Assembly (NCBI RefSeq): GCF_002786295.1
Contig: NZ_PGTC01000010.1
Location: 496,001 to 560,000, forward strand
Direction of reading: 5' to 3'
Source: Pseudooceanicola marinus
GTDB taxonomy: Bacteria > Pseudomonadota > Alphaproteobacteria > Rhodobacterales > Rhodobacteraceae
DNA: 64,000 bases
This document shows, one piece after another, positions 44,326-52,496 of this stretch (position 1 is the stretch's first letter; the number at the start of each line of letters is the position of its first letter). A program made the position numbers and the translations under genes. The notes beneath the pieces were generated by a model that did no database searches, was not told the origin of the DNA, and was given only the letters and a program-made list of their open reading frames with translations.

Positions 44326-45579
44326 TCAGCCGCCCAGCAAGGTTCGGAACCGGTCGGGGCGGAAGGGGGTCAGGTCGATCTCCGGCGCGCGGCCCGAGAT
44401 CAGGTTGGCCAGCTCGCGGCCCGTGGTGGCGCCGCCGCACATGCCCACGTGCCCGTGGCCGAAGCCCAGCCAGGCGTTCTCGACCCGGGCAGGGGCACCG
44501 ATGACGGGCATGCTGTCGGGCATGCAGGGGCGATGGCCCATCCATTCGGTGTATTTCTCGGTGCGCATCTTCGGGAACATGGTGCCGCCGACCTTCAGAA
44601 GGGACCGGGCGCGGTCGTAGTTGGGCGGCGGGGTCAGCCCGGCCAGTTCGACCGTGCCCGCCAGGCGCAGGCCCATGGCCATGGGGTTCACCATGATGTT
44701 CTGTTCCACCGCCATCACGTTGCGGTTCAGCGCGACGCCCGGGTTCTCAACCGTGACGTGGTAGCCGCGCTGGCTTTCCAGCGGCACCCGCGTGCCCAGC
44801 TGGCGGGCCAGACGGGCGGACCAGGCGCCGGCGGCCACGACGACCCCGTCGACCGGCAACGCCTCTCCGGTGGCAAGTCGGATCGCCTCGACCTGGCTGT
44901 CCTTCATGTCGAACCCCCAGGCTTCATGCCGCACATGCTCTGCGCCGTCCTTGATCGCCTGGGCGTAGATCGCCTTCACCAGCGCCGACGGATCGGGGGT
45001 GGAGCCATTCTCGGGCGCGTACTGGCCGAAGCCGAAGCTGCCGCGCAGGTCGGGCTCCAGCTCGAACAGGGCATCGCCCTCCAGCTCCTGCATTTCGATG
45101 CCCAGGCCGCGGCGCAGGTTGGCGCCCCATGCCCATTTTTTAGCCATTTCGCGGGAGGAGTAGACGTAGAGACAGCCGTTTCGACGGACCATCGACATGG
45201 CGCCGGCCCGTTGCAGCAGCGGCGTGTAGGCGTCGAAGACCGGCGCCAGCAGCCCGCGCATGGCGCCCGCGATCCGGGTCACCTCGGCCTCCGACGAATG
45301 CCGCAGGAAGCGCATCAGCCAGGGCAGGACCGTGGGCAGATACTGGGTGCGGATGACCAGCGGCCCGTCAGGATCCAGCAGCCATTTCGGCACTTTCTTC
45401 CACATTCCGGGCATCGCAACGGGCAGAACGGCAGTCGGAGAGATCGAGCCAGCATTGCCGAAGGAACAGGCCTCACCCGCCTCGCGCGGGTCGACGAAGA
45501 CCACCTCGTGCCCGTCCCGCTGCAGCCAGCCGGCGGTCGAAACCCCCACGATTCCCGTTCCGATAATTCCGATGCGCAT
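44326..45579 (-). CDS. FAD-dependent amino acid dehydrogenase (DadA-like)
   Basis: A 417-residue FAD oxidoreductase resembling the small-subunit family of D-amino-acid dehydrogenases (DadA). It opens with the Rossmann dinucleotide motif MRIGIIGTGIVGVSTAGWLQRDGHEVVFVD, followed by the family block GEACSFGNAGSISPTAVLPVAMPGM, YAPENGSTPDPSALVKAIYAQA, VDGVVVAAGAWSARLARQLG and the C-terminal GHGHVGMCGGATTGRELANLISG. It would oxidise an amino acid and pass electrons to the quinone pool. The start at 45579 has AGGGG upstream and is just inside the divergent promoter region with a LysR gene. It is likely co-transcribed with tctCBA. Confidence 0.88.
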   Translation of the reverse strand: MRIGIIGTGIVGVSTAGWLQRDGHEVVFVDPREAGEACSFGNAGSISPTAVLPVAMPGMWKKVPKWLLDPDGPLVIRTQYLPTVLPWLMRFLRHSSEAEVTRIAGAMRGLLAPVFDAYTPLLQRAGAMSMVRRNGCLYVYSSREMAKKWAWGANLRRGLGIEMQELEGDALFELEPDLRGSFGFGQYAPENGSTPDPSALVKAIYAQAIKDGAEHVRHEAWGFDMKDSQVEAIRLATGEALPVDGVVVAAGAWSARLARQLGTRVPLESQRGYHVTVENPGVALNRNVMAVEQNIMVNPMAMGLRLAGTVELAGLTPPPNYDRARSLLKVGGTMFPKMRTEKYTEWMGHRPCMPDSMPVIGAPARVENAWLGFGHGHVGMCGGATTGRELANLISGRAPEIDLTPFRPDRFRTLLGG

Positions 45580-45623
45580 CTGGTTGGCAGCCCCTGGTCG
45601 TCCGTGTTCAGGGGATTGTTGAA

Positions 45624-45637
45624 TGTGAGATGTCACA
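45624..45637. promoter_or_regulatory. Inverted repeat in the DadA/LysR divergent region
   Basis: TGTGA and TCACA separated by GATG, 41 bases from the LysR start and 45 from the DadA start. A T-N11-A type LysR operator or related site is a good guess. Confidence 0.5.
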
Positions 45638-45677
45638 ATACAAACAAAATGAATTTGCCAATCCATCAGGAAACCTT

Positions 45678-46583
45678 ATGTCGCTGTCCCTCCGCCAGCT
45701 TCGCGCCTTCCTCGCCGTGGCCGAGGCCGAAAGCTTCACCGCCGCTGCCGAACAGCTGAACCTGACGCAATCAGCGGTCAGCATGCTGGTGCGTCAGCTG
45801 GAGGCGGACCTGAAGATCCCGCTCTTCACCCGGTCGGGGCGCGGGGCGGAGCTGACCGAGTTCGGCGCCAGCATCCGGCCCACGGCGTCAAGGGTTCTGT
45901 CGGATGTGGGCAATATCGCGGATGCGGCGGCGGACCTGCGCTCGCTGCAGCGCGGGCACCTGCGGCTGGCGATCCCGCAGGTTCTGGGGTGCTGCTGGCT
46001 GCCCGAGGTTCTGGGCGCCTTCCGAGAGGCCTTCCCGGATGTCGAGGTCAGCGTCTACGAGGCCGCCGGCGACGGGGTGACCGAACTGGTCGAACAGGGC
46101 GACGTGGAGATCGGCATCGGCCCCGAGCGGCCCCTGGGCGGCGGCGTGGTGGGGGACGTGCTGTGGCATGTGCCGATGCAACTGGTGGTGCCTGCGGGCA
46201 CGGATCTGCCGTCGGATCGGGCGCCCTCGGCCCGCGATCTGCGGCGCATGCTGTGGATCAACTATTCCGATGAATTCAGCGGCATGATCAACCGAACCCT
46301 TCTGGGTGCGCCGGACACGCCGCGCCCGCAGGACATGCGCGTGCTGGGGTTGATGAGCGCCATGGCGATGATCGGGCGAGGCACCTACGTCACCGTGGCG
46401 CCTGCCTATGCGGGTCTGTTCGCCGGGGTCTTCGGGGTGCGCTTCCTGCCGCTGGAAGGCCCGGCCAGCCTGCGCCGGTTCCTCTATTACGTGCGTGCCC
46501 GGCACGACCTGTCGCCGGCGGCGGAGATGTTCCTGGACATGGCCCGCCGCGCCGGGCCGCAGGGCGCGCAGCGCGAGGGCTAA
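45678..46583 (+). CDS. LysR-family transcriptional regulator
   Basis: A 301-residue LysR-type regulator. The N-terminal winged helix is clear: MSLSLRQLRAFLAVAEAESF, AAEQLNLTQSAVSMLVRQLEADLKIPLFTRSGRGAELTEFG (about residues 1-65); the effector domain starts at about residue 90 (GHLRLAIPQVLGCCWLPEVLGAF). It is divergent from the DadA-tctCBA operon, which it presumably controls, with an inverted repeat between them. Start 45678 is preferred to an upstream in-frame ATG because the winged helix begins right there. Confidence 0.92.
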   Translation: MSLSLRQLRAFLAVAEAESFTAAAEQLNLTQSAVSMLVRQLEADLKIPLFTRSGRGAELTEFGASIRPTASRVLSDVGNIADAAADLRSLQRGHLRLAIPQVLGCCWLPEVLGAFREAFPDVEVSVYEAAGDGVTELVEQGDVEIGIGPERPLGGGVVGDVLWHVPMQLVVPAGTDLPSDRAPSARDLRRMLWINYSDEFSGMINRTLLGAPDTPRPQDMRVLGLMSAMAMIGRGTYVTVAPAYAGLFAGVFGVRFLPLEGPASLRRFLYYVRARHDLSPAAEMFLDMARRAGPQGAQREG

Positions 46584-46597
46584 AAGGGCAGGTGGCC

Positions 46598-47362
46598 CTA
46601 GCGCAGGGCCTTCGCGATCTCGCCTGCGTGGCGGTGCAGGATCTCGGTCAGGCGGGGGTAGTCGGTGGCGGGGATCTCGCTCATCGGTTCGGAGAAGCCC
46701 AGGGCGGCCTCGGCCGCGCCCATGGCGCCCACGGGCACCGCGATGCCGACGGCGCCCGCCTCGAACTCGCCCTCGACCACTGCCGCGCCGCGCGTGCGGA
46801 TGTCGGCCACCGCCTCGGCGATGCGATCACGGTCGGTCAGGGTCTCGGAAGTGAACCGCTCCAGTTCCGCGGTGGCGATCATCTCCCGCGCCCAGGCGTC
46901 TTCGCCCCAGGCCAGCAGCATCCGCCCGATGGCCGTCGGCAGAAGGGGCAGGCGGCTGCCCACGGTGAAGCCGAAGGTGAAACGCGCGTTCTGCTGTGCC
47001 GATTGCGCCACGTAGACCGCCGAGGCCCCGTCGCGCATCGCCAGGCTGACACTGTAGCCCAGTTCGCGGGCACAGAGTTCCATCAGCGGCTGCACCTGCC
47101 GGCCGAACTGATTGCCGCGCAGGAAGCCTGAACCCAGCACCAGCACCCGCGGCGTCAGGGAATAGCGGTTCTCCTCCTTGCGCACGTAGCCCAGATGGAC
47201 CAACGTCAGGACCAGACGGCGCACCGCTGCCCGTTCGATCCCGGTAAGCCGGGCAATATCGGCCAGGGACAGCTGGCTGTGTGCCTCGTCGAAGGCCCGC
47301 AGCACGGTCATGCCCTTCATGAAGGTTAGCGAGATGTCCTTGGTTGGAATATCCGACTGCAC
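46598..47362 (-). CDS. IclR-family transcriptional regulator
   Basis: A 254-residue IclR regulator. The N-terminal winged helix (LTFMKGMTVLRAFDEAHSQLSLADIARLTGIERAAVRRLVLTL, about residues 12-55) and the C-terminal ligand-binding domain (LRGNQFGRQVQPLMELCARELGYSVSLAMRDGASAVYVA onward; VGSRLPLLPTAIGRMLLA) are both complete. A GTG start at 47362 with a GGTGAG-type ribosome-binding site is used. It is divergent from the TRAP operon, which it probably governs in response to a carboxylic or aromatic ligand. It converges with the LysR gene only 14 bases away. Confidence 0.9.
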   Translation of the reverse strand: MQSDIPTKDISLTFMKGMTVLRAFDEAHSQLSLADIARLTGIERAAVRRLVLTLVHLGYVRKEENRYSLTPRVLVLGSGFLRGNQFGRQVQPLMELCARELGYSVSLAMRDGASAVYVAQSAQQNARFTFGFTVGSRLPLLPTAIGRMLLAWGEDAWAREMIATAELERFTSETLTDRDRIAEAVADIRTRGAAVVEGEFEAGAVGIAVPVGAMGAAEAALGFSEPMSEIPATDYPRLTEILHRHAGEIAKALR

Positions 47363-47459
47363 GTTCTCTCACCCTGTCCTTCGGCGCCCATTCGGCGGGC
47401 ATAAAACTTCGTCCCACCGTATTGCCCACGGAAACCGGCCCCCGCAAGCTCTGTCTGTC

Positions 47460-47498
47460 TTGACAAGGCAATGGTATATCCACCATGTGGTATATTAT
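47460..47498 (+). promoter_or_regulatory. Promoter/operator region of the TRAP operon
   Basis: A TTGACA (47460-47465) is followed by ATGGT-N6-ACCAT (47471-47475 and 47482-47486), an overlapping CCAC/GTGG pair and a repeated GGTATAT (47473-47479, 47489-47495). The composition is much more AT-rich than the surroundings. It lies between the IclR gene and dctP; a symmetric regulator site is likely, but the exact promoter is not defined. Confidence 0.55.
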
Positions 47499-47586
47499 CG
47501 AACAATCGGAATATGAACGATAGAGTCGAACGATAGACTGGCGCTCCCCAAAGCCAGCGATCAGCCAACACGGAGACCAGAATTCC

Positions 47587-48597
47587 ATGATGAAGACACT
47601 TGCCGTTTCCGGCGCCCTTGCCCTCGCCATTACCGCCGGCGCCCAGGCGGAAACCCTGCGCTACGCGCATTTCATGTCCGCCAACAGCTGGCAGAACCAG
47701 GTCATCTTCGAAGACTGGGCCGCCGCCGTCGAAGAGGCCGCCGGTGAAGACCTGGACGTCGAGGTCTACCCGGCCCAGACTCTGGGCAAGGCGCCCGCGG
47801 GCTACGACAACGCCATGATGGGCATCGCCGACATCGCCTGGACCGTGCAGGGCTACACCGCCGGTCGCTTCCCGCTGAGCCAGATCATGGAGCTGCCGGG
47901 TCTGTTCGACACCGGCGCCGTCGGTTCCTGCGCCTTCCAGAAGCTCTATGACAGCGGCGCGCTGGACGCGGAATATGACGAGACCCATGTCCTTTTCGTG
48001 CACACCCATGATCCGGGCCACCTGCACACCGCCGACAAGCCGGTCGAGAACCTGGACGACATGCGCGGCCTGAAGCTGCGCCGACCGACCCAGGTCGTCG
48101 GCACCCTGCTGGAAAACCTTGGCGCGGAACCCGTGGGCATGCCCGCGCCCAACACCTACGAGGCGCTGCAGCGCGGCGCCATCGACGGCTACATGCTGCC
48201 CTGGGAAAGCGTCGAGAGCTTCCGCCTGGATGAGCTGTCGGGCTACCACACCGAGTTCGGCTTCTACGCCCTGGCCTTCGTCGCCACGATGAACAAGGCC
48301 AAGTACGAGGGCCTGTCGCCCGAGGCCAAGGCCGCCATCGACGCCAACTCCGGTATGGAGTGGGCCGTGACCGCAGGCCGTGGCTACGACGAGGCCGGCG
48401 CCAAGGTCCTGGAAGGGCTGCGCGAAACCTCGACCGTGATCGAACTGTCCGAGGAAGAGCGCGCCAAGTGGAGCGAAGCCGCCCAGGCCGCCTCCGACGC
48501 CTATATCGCCGAGCTGGACGGCATGGGCCTGCCGGGCACCGAGACCTATGCCGCCGTGCAGGGCTACGTCAGCGAGTGCGAAGCCGAGCTGAACTGA
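47587..48597 (+). CDS. dctP: TRAP transporter substrate-binding protein
   Basis: Periplasmic binding protein of a tripartite ATP-independent transporter, 336 residues. Signal peptide of about 21 residues (MMKTLAVSGALALAITAGAQ) precedes ETLRYAHFMSANSWQNQVIFEDWAAAVEEAAGEDLDVEVYPAQTLGKAPAGYDNAMMGIADIAW; the conserved DctP region R-x(7)-G-x(4)-N is visible as MRGLKLRRPTQVVGTLLENLGAEPVGMP, with the arginine that binds a carboxylate. Downstream lies a strong palindrome before dctQ. Ligand presumably an organic acid or amine-containing acid. Confidence 0.92.
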   Translation: MMKTLAVSGALALAITAGAQAETLRYAHFMSANSWQNQVIFEDWAAAVEEAAGEDLDVEVYPAQTLGKAPAGYDNAMMGIADIAWTVQGYTAGRFPLSQIMELPGLFDTGAVGSCAFQKLYDSGALDAEYDETHVLFVHTHDPGHLHTADKPVENLDDMRGLKLRRPTQVVGTLLENLGAEPVGMPAPNTYEALQRGAIDGYMLPWESVESFRLDELSGYHTEFGFYALAFVATMNKAKYEGLSPEAKAAIDANSGMEWAVTAGRGYDEAGAKVLEGLRETSTVIELSEEERAKWSEAAQAASDAYIAELDGMGLPGTETYAAVQGYVSECEAELN

Positions 48598-48620
48598 GCC
48601 GCCCCGACGTGACCTTTCGG

Positions 48621-48642
48621 CGGGCCGCCCCGGGGCGGCCCG
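48621..48642 (+). other. Perfect 22-base palindrome between dctP and dctQ
   Basis: CGGGCCGCCCC paired with GGGGCGGCCCG. A strong intercistronic stem with no T run, located where it could set the higher amount of binding protein over permease. Confidence 0.7.
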
Positions 48643-48676
48643 TCTGCGCTCAGACCGAAAATCGACGGAACAGCCA

Positions 48677-49192
48677 ATGGTAATAGCGACGGTCCGGCGG
48701 GTTGCCCGCGTGATGGAGGGAGGCAGCCTGATCCTGGGCGCGATCTGCCTCTTCTACATGGTCTGCGTGGTGGGGGTGAACGTGCTGGCACGGATCATCT
48801 TCGACGCCACCGATACGGCTGTGAACCTGATGATCCCCGGCGCTATCGAACAGGTCTCCTACCTGCTGGGCATCGTGGCCCTGGCGGGGCTGACCGCCTC
48901 GATGGCCCATGGCATGATCGCCGTGGACTTCCTCGTCGCCCGCCTGCCCAGCCTGGGCCAGGCGCTGGTGGCGCGGTTCTGGTTCATCGGCATGGTGGCC
49001 CTGGCGCTGGTGCTGACCTGGCTCTTCTACGAGGACATGCTGGCGACCTATGCCCGCGGCGAGGACACCCAGGACCTGCGCCTGCCGATGTTCCTGATCT
49101 ACGGCCTTTATGCGGCGCAAAGCCTGGCCCTGGCCATCGTCGCCCTGCGCGAGGTGCTGACCAGCCATGGCGACCACGGGGAGATGACCTGA
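48677..49192 (+). CDS. dctQ: TRAP transporter small permease
   Basis: A 171-residue membrane protein with four hydrophobic helices, matching the DctQ family: EGGSLILGAICLFYMVCVVGVNVLARIIF, GAIEQVSYLLGIVALAGLTASMAHGMIAVDFLVARLP, RFWFIGMVALALVLTWLFYED and LRLPMFLIYGLYAAQSLALAIVAL. The M-A-H-G-M-I-A-V-D stretch is the family core. The dctM start overlaps its last base. Membrane partner of DctP and DctM. Confidence 0.9.
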   Translation: MVIATVRRVARVMEGGSLILGAICLFYMVCVVGVNVLARIIFDATDTAVNLMIPGAIEQVSYLLGIVALAGLTASMAHGMIAVDFLVARLPSLGQALVARFWFIGMVALALVLTWLFYEDMLATYARGEDTQDLRLPMFLIYGLYAAQSLALAIVALREVLTSHGDHGEMT

Positions 49193-50511
49193 TGACACCC
49201 CTGATGATCGGCTACGCCTGCATCGGCGCCATGTTCGTGATCCTGATCCTCGGCGCGCCCATCGGGCTGGCGATGATCACCGTGGGCTTCGTCGGCTTTT
49301 CCGCCATCATCGGCATGACGCCGGCGCTGGCGGTGCTGAAGACGGCGACCTTCGAGACCATCACCAACTATTCCTTCACCCTGATCCCGCTGTTCCTGCT
49401 GATGGGCAACCTGATCTCGCGCTCGGGCGTGGCCGCCGACCTGTTCCGCGGCGCGCTGCTGCTGACGCGCGGCTGGTCCGGCGGGCTGGCGGCGGCGGGC
49501 ATGACCGCCAGCGCCGTCTTTTCCACCGTGTCGGGCTCGTCCCTGGCCACCGCCTCGACCATGACCCGCGTCGCCTACCCGGAGATGAAGGCGCACGGCT
49601 ACGATCCGCGCCTGGCCACCGGGTCGCTGGCCGCAGGGGGGACGCTGGGCATCCTGATCCCGCCCTCGATCGCGCTGATGCTTTATGCCCTGATCACCGA
49701 GCAATCGGTGGGCACGATGTTCCTGGCGGGCATTCTGCCCGGCATCCTGGCCTTTGTGCTCTACATCGTCACCATCCTGATCATGTCGCGGATCTGGTCC
49801 CCGGACCCGGAAATTGCCGCGCAGGCCATTGCGTCGGAGGCCGAGGCCGCGGGCCCCGCCCGCCGGTTCGAGACGCTGCGCCTCTTCGCGCCGGCGATCA
49901 TCCTCTTCGGGTTGGTGATGGGCGGGCTCTACGGCAACTTCTTCACCCCCACCGAGGCCGGCGGCGTCGGCGCCGCGCTGTCGCTGATCTTCGCCCTGTG
50001 GCGCCGGGTGCCGCGCGCCGAGCTGGTGGCGGCCTTTGTCGAGACCATCATCACCTGCGGCTCGATCTTCCTCATCCTGATCGGCGCCGAGGTCTTCGGC
50101 TTCGTCCTGTCGACTTCGCAGCTGTCGAACGAACTGGTGCGTTTCCTCGACGGAAGTGGCTTTGGCCCCTGGCAGGTGCTGATCGTGATCCTGGTCTTCT
50201 ACGTGATCCTGGGCTGCTTCATGGAAAGCCTGGCGATGATCCTGCTGACCGTGCCGATCTTCTTCCCCGTCGTCCTGGCCAACGGGTTCGACCCGATCTG
50301 GTTCGGCGTCATTGCCGTGGTCACAGTGGAGCTGGGGATGATCACGCCCCCCGTGGGCATGAACCTCTTCATGGTCAAGAGCGCCTCGCGGGACACGAAA
50401 CTGACCACGATCATGACCGGGGTCATCCCCTTCGTGGTGACCGACGTTATCCGGCTGGGCATCCTCCTGGCCTTCCCGGCGATCTCTCTGCTGCTGACCG
50501 GGCGGCTGTGA
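49192..50511 (+). CDS. dctM: TRAP transporter large permease
   Basis: A 439-residue DctM permease with about 12 helices. Signature segments: GAPIGLAMITVGFVGFSAIIG, NYSFTLIPLFLLMGNLISRSGVAADLFRGA, GMTASAVFSTVSGSSLATASTM, AAGGTLGILIPPSIALMLYALITEQSVG and TVELGMITPPVGMNLFMVKS. It carries the sodium-coupled transport function. A 12-bp GC stem follows, before the GS-like gene. Confidence 0.95.
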   Translation: MTPLMIGYACIGAMFVILILGAPIGLAMITVGFVGFSAIIGMTPALAVLKTATFETITNYSFTLIPLFLLMGNLISRSGVAADLFRGALLLTRGWSGGLAAAGMTASAVFSTVSGSSLATASTMTRVAYPEMKAHGYDPRLATGSLAAGGTLGILIPPSIALMLYALITEQSVGTMFLAGILPGILAFVLYIVTILIMSRIWSPDPEIAAQAIASEAEAAGPARRFETLRLFAPAIILFGLVMGGLYGNFFTPTEAGGVGAALSLIFALWRRVPRAELVAAFVETIITCGSIFLILIGAEVFGFVLSTSQLSNELVRFLDGSGFGPWQVLIVILVFYVILGCFMESLAMILLTVPIFFPVVLANGFDPIWFGVIAVVTVELGMITPPVGMNLFMVKSASRDTKLTTIMTGVIPFVVTDVIRLGILLAFPAISLLLTGRL

Positions 50512-50516
50512 ACCCC

Positions 50517-50550
50517 GGCGGCGCGCGCTGGCCCCTCCGCGCGCGCCGCC
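50517..50550 (+). terminator. GC stem-loop after dctM
   Basis: Perfect 12-bp stem (50517-50528 with 50539-50550) and 10-base loop, starting five bases after the stop, without a T run. It may separate the transporter genes from the GS-like gene. Confidence 0.6.
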
Positions 50551-50607
50551 CCAATTCCCCGGCCCGTCGCCCCGGCGGGTCCGCATGTCAGGCAGGAAGG
50601 CTTACGC

Positions 50608-52071
50608 ATGACATCTTCATCTCATCATGACCGGATCGCGGCGGGCCGCCTGGCCCGCGAGGGCCTGCTGGACGCGGAGGCCGTGACGGCGGCGGCCGAG
50701 CTGCTGGCCCGTGTCGAGGGCAGCGAGATGGAGACGGTGCGCGTCGTCTTCGCCGATCAGCACGGGTTGTTGCGCGGCAAGACGGTGACGGCGGCCAGCC
50801 TCGGCTCGATCTTCCGCGCCGGGCTGAACCTGCCCGGGACCCTGCTGCTGAAGGACACCTCGAACCGCACCGTCTTCCCGGTCTGGGAAGGGGCGGCTGA
50901 GGGGGTGATGAAGACCATGGCAGGGGCGGGCGACATGCTTCTGGTGCCCGATCCGGCCACCTTCCGCATCCTGCCCTGGGCGCCGCATTCCGCCTGGCTG
51001 TTCTGCGATCCCTATACCCGCACCGGCGAGGCGCTGCCCTTCGCGCCACGTCCCGTGCTGCGCCGCGCCGTGGGGGCGCTGGCCGAACGGGGCCTGTCCC
51101 TGACCGTGGGGCTGGAGGTGGAGTTTCACGTCTATACCCGTGAGGCCGCGAACCTCGGCCACCAGCAGGCCGGCATGCCCGGCCAGCCGCCGGAGACGGC
51201 GCTGCTGGACCAGGGGTATCAGTTCCTCGCGGATGCCAACTACGACCGGCTGGAGCCGATCATGGACCTGCTGCGCCGCCACGCCCAGGCCCTGGGCCTG
51301 CCGGTCCGCTCGACCGAGGTGGAGATGGGGCCGAGCCAGTTCGAGTTCACTTTCGATCCGGCCAGCGCGCTGGAGCATGCGGACAACATGATCATGTTCC
51401 GCACCATGGTGAAGGAGGTCTGCGCCCGCGAAGGGCTGCATGCCACCTTCATGTGCCGCCCGAAGAAGGAAAACGGCGCCTCCAGCGGTTGGCACCTGCA
51501 TCAGTCGCTGGTGGACGGCGAGGGGCGCAACGTGCTGATCCCCGAGGCGGAGGGCGCCCTGACGCCCGAGGCCAGCGGCTGGATCGCCGGCCTGCTGAAC
51601 CATGCCGAGGAAAGCTGCCTGCTGACCACGCCCACGGTGAACGGCTACAAGCGCTATCAGCCCTATCAGCTGGCACCGGATCGCATCGAATGGGGCTACG
51701 ACAACCGCGGCGCCATGGTGCGCGCGCTGATGGCGCCGGGCGACGGGGCCAGCCGGGTGGAAAACCGCGTGGCGGAACCGGCGGCCAACCCCTACTTCTA
51801 CTTCGCCTCGCAGATCCTGTCGGGGCTGTCGGGCCTCGACCAGGGCCTGACCGCGCCCGAGCCGGTCGAAAGCCCCTATGACAACGACGCCACCGCCCTG
51901 CCGCCCAGCCTGATCGCCGCGATCGAGGCCTTCGAGGCGGGCGACCTGTACCGCCGCGCCCTGGGGCCGGAGTTCGTGGAATACATGTCGGTGCTCAAAC
52001 GGGCCGAATGGAAACGCTACCTGTCGGTCGTGACCGAATGGGAGCACACCGAGTATTTCGGGATCTTCTGA
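50608..52071 (+). CDS. Glutamine synthetase-like ligase
   Basis: A 487-residue GS-family protein (gamma-glutamyl ligase type). Active-site blocks are seen: LTVGLEVEFHVYT (Glu), VRSTEVEMGPSQFEFTFD (Glu), GASSGWHLHQSLVDG (His), NGYKRYQPYQLAPDRIEWGYDNRGAMVR (Arg) and ASRVENRVAEPAANPYFYFA (Glu-Asn-Arg). Its N-terminal beta-grasp has FADQHGLLRGKTV. Sequence patterns fit the GS-like enzymes that gamma-glutamylate amines (PuuA, TdnQ) better than GlnA. It follows a TRAP transporter and is near a Rieske oxygenase, as in aniline-type pathways. Substrate is not known. Confidence 0.82.
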   Translation: MTSSSHHDRIAAGRLAREGLLDAEAVTAAAELLARVEGSEMETVRVVFADQHGLLRGKTVTAASLGSIFRAGLNLPGTLLLKDTSNRTVFPVWEGAAEGVMKTMAGAGDMLLVPDPATFRILPWAPHSAWLFCDPYTRTGEALPFAPRPVLRRAVGALAERGLSLTVGLEVEFHVYTREAANLGHQQAGMPGQPPETALLDQGYQFLADANYDRLEPIMDLLRRHAQALGLPVRSTEVEMGPSQFEFTFDPASALEHADNMIMFRTMVKEVCAREGLHATFMCRPKKENGASSGWHLHQSLVDGEGRNVLIPEAEGALTPEASGWIAGLLNHAEESCLLTTPTVNGYKRYQPYQLAPDRIEWGYDNRGAMVRALMAPGDGASRVENRVAEPAANPYFYFASQILSGLSGLDQGLTAPEPVESPYDNDATALPPSLIAAIEAFEAGDLYRRALGPEFVEYMSVLKRAEWKRYLSVVTEWEHTEYFGIF

Positions 52072-52073
52072 CC

Positions 52074-52412
52074 ATGCCCCACGTCGTCATCGAGTATTTC
52101 ACCGAAGACCCGCTGGACCGCACCGCCGTCCTGCAAACCGCGCTGGACACGGCCGCCGGCAGCGGCGTGATGAACCGCGCCGACATCAAGGTGCGGCTGG
52201 TCCCGTCGGAGGCGATCCTGATGGGGGACGGGCGGTCGTCCTTCCTCCATGTGACGATCTCCATGCTGACGGGCCGCACGGATGAGGCGAAGCTGGCGGT
52301 GGCCCAGGCGATGACCGGGGCGCTGCGCGATCTCTGCCCGCAGATCGGCGCGATCAGCACCGACATCCGCGACATGAACCCGGCCTGCTACAAGAAATCC
52401 CTCGCAGAGTGA
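52074..52412 (+). CDS. 5-carboxymethyl-2-hydroxymuconate delta-isomerase-like tautomerase
   Basis: A 112-residue CHMI-family protein. Pro follows the initiator Met (MPHVVIEYFTEDP), so Pro1 can be the catalytic base as in other tautomerase-superfamily enzymes. Other family blocks: RADIKVRLVPSEAILMGDGRSSFLHVTISMLTGRT and ISTDIRDMNPACYKK. In homoprotocatechuate breakdown the enzyme isomerises a muconate; here it is isolated from that pathway but follows the GS-like gene with only two bases between. It may tautomerise an intermediate of an unknown aromatic pathway. Confidence 0.85.
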   Translation: MPHVVIEYFTEDPLDRTAVLQTALDTAAGSGVMNRADIKVRLVPSEAILMGDGRSSFLHVTISMLTGRTDEAKLAVAQAMTGALRDLCPQIGAISTDIRDMNPACYKKSLAE

Positions 52413-52434
52413 TCCCGGCGCAGGGAACGTGAAA

Positions 52435-52458
52435 AAGGCGGAGCCATGGCTCCGCCTT
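52435..52458. terminator. Bidirectional terminator (perfect 24-base palindrome)
   Basis: AAGGCGGAGCC paired with GGCTCCGCCTT around a central AT; the minus-strand exit has a run of five T's, the plus-strand exit only TT. It sits between the convergent tautomerase gene and the Rieske-oxygenase operon. Confidence 0.88.
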
Positions 52459-52496
52459 CTCGCGTTTTTGCCGGTCCGGGTCAGGCGCTGTCCGGG

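Noticed and set aside
43144-45759. 871-residue plus-strand open frame over tctC and the DadA-like gene
   Set aside because: It runs across three divergent or intergenic regions and shows only shadow composition; the minus-strand genes are convincing.
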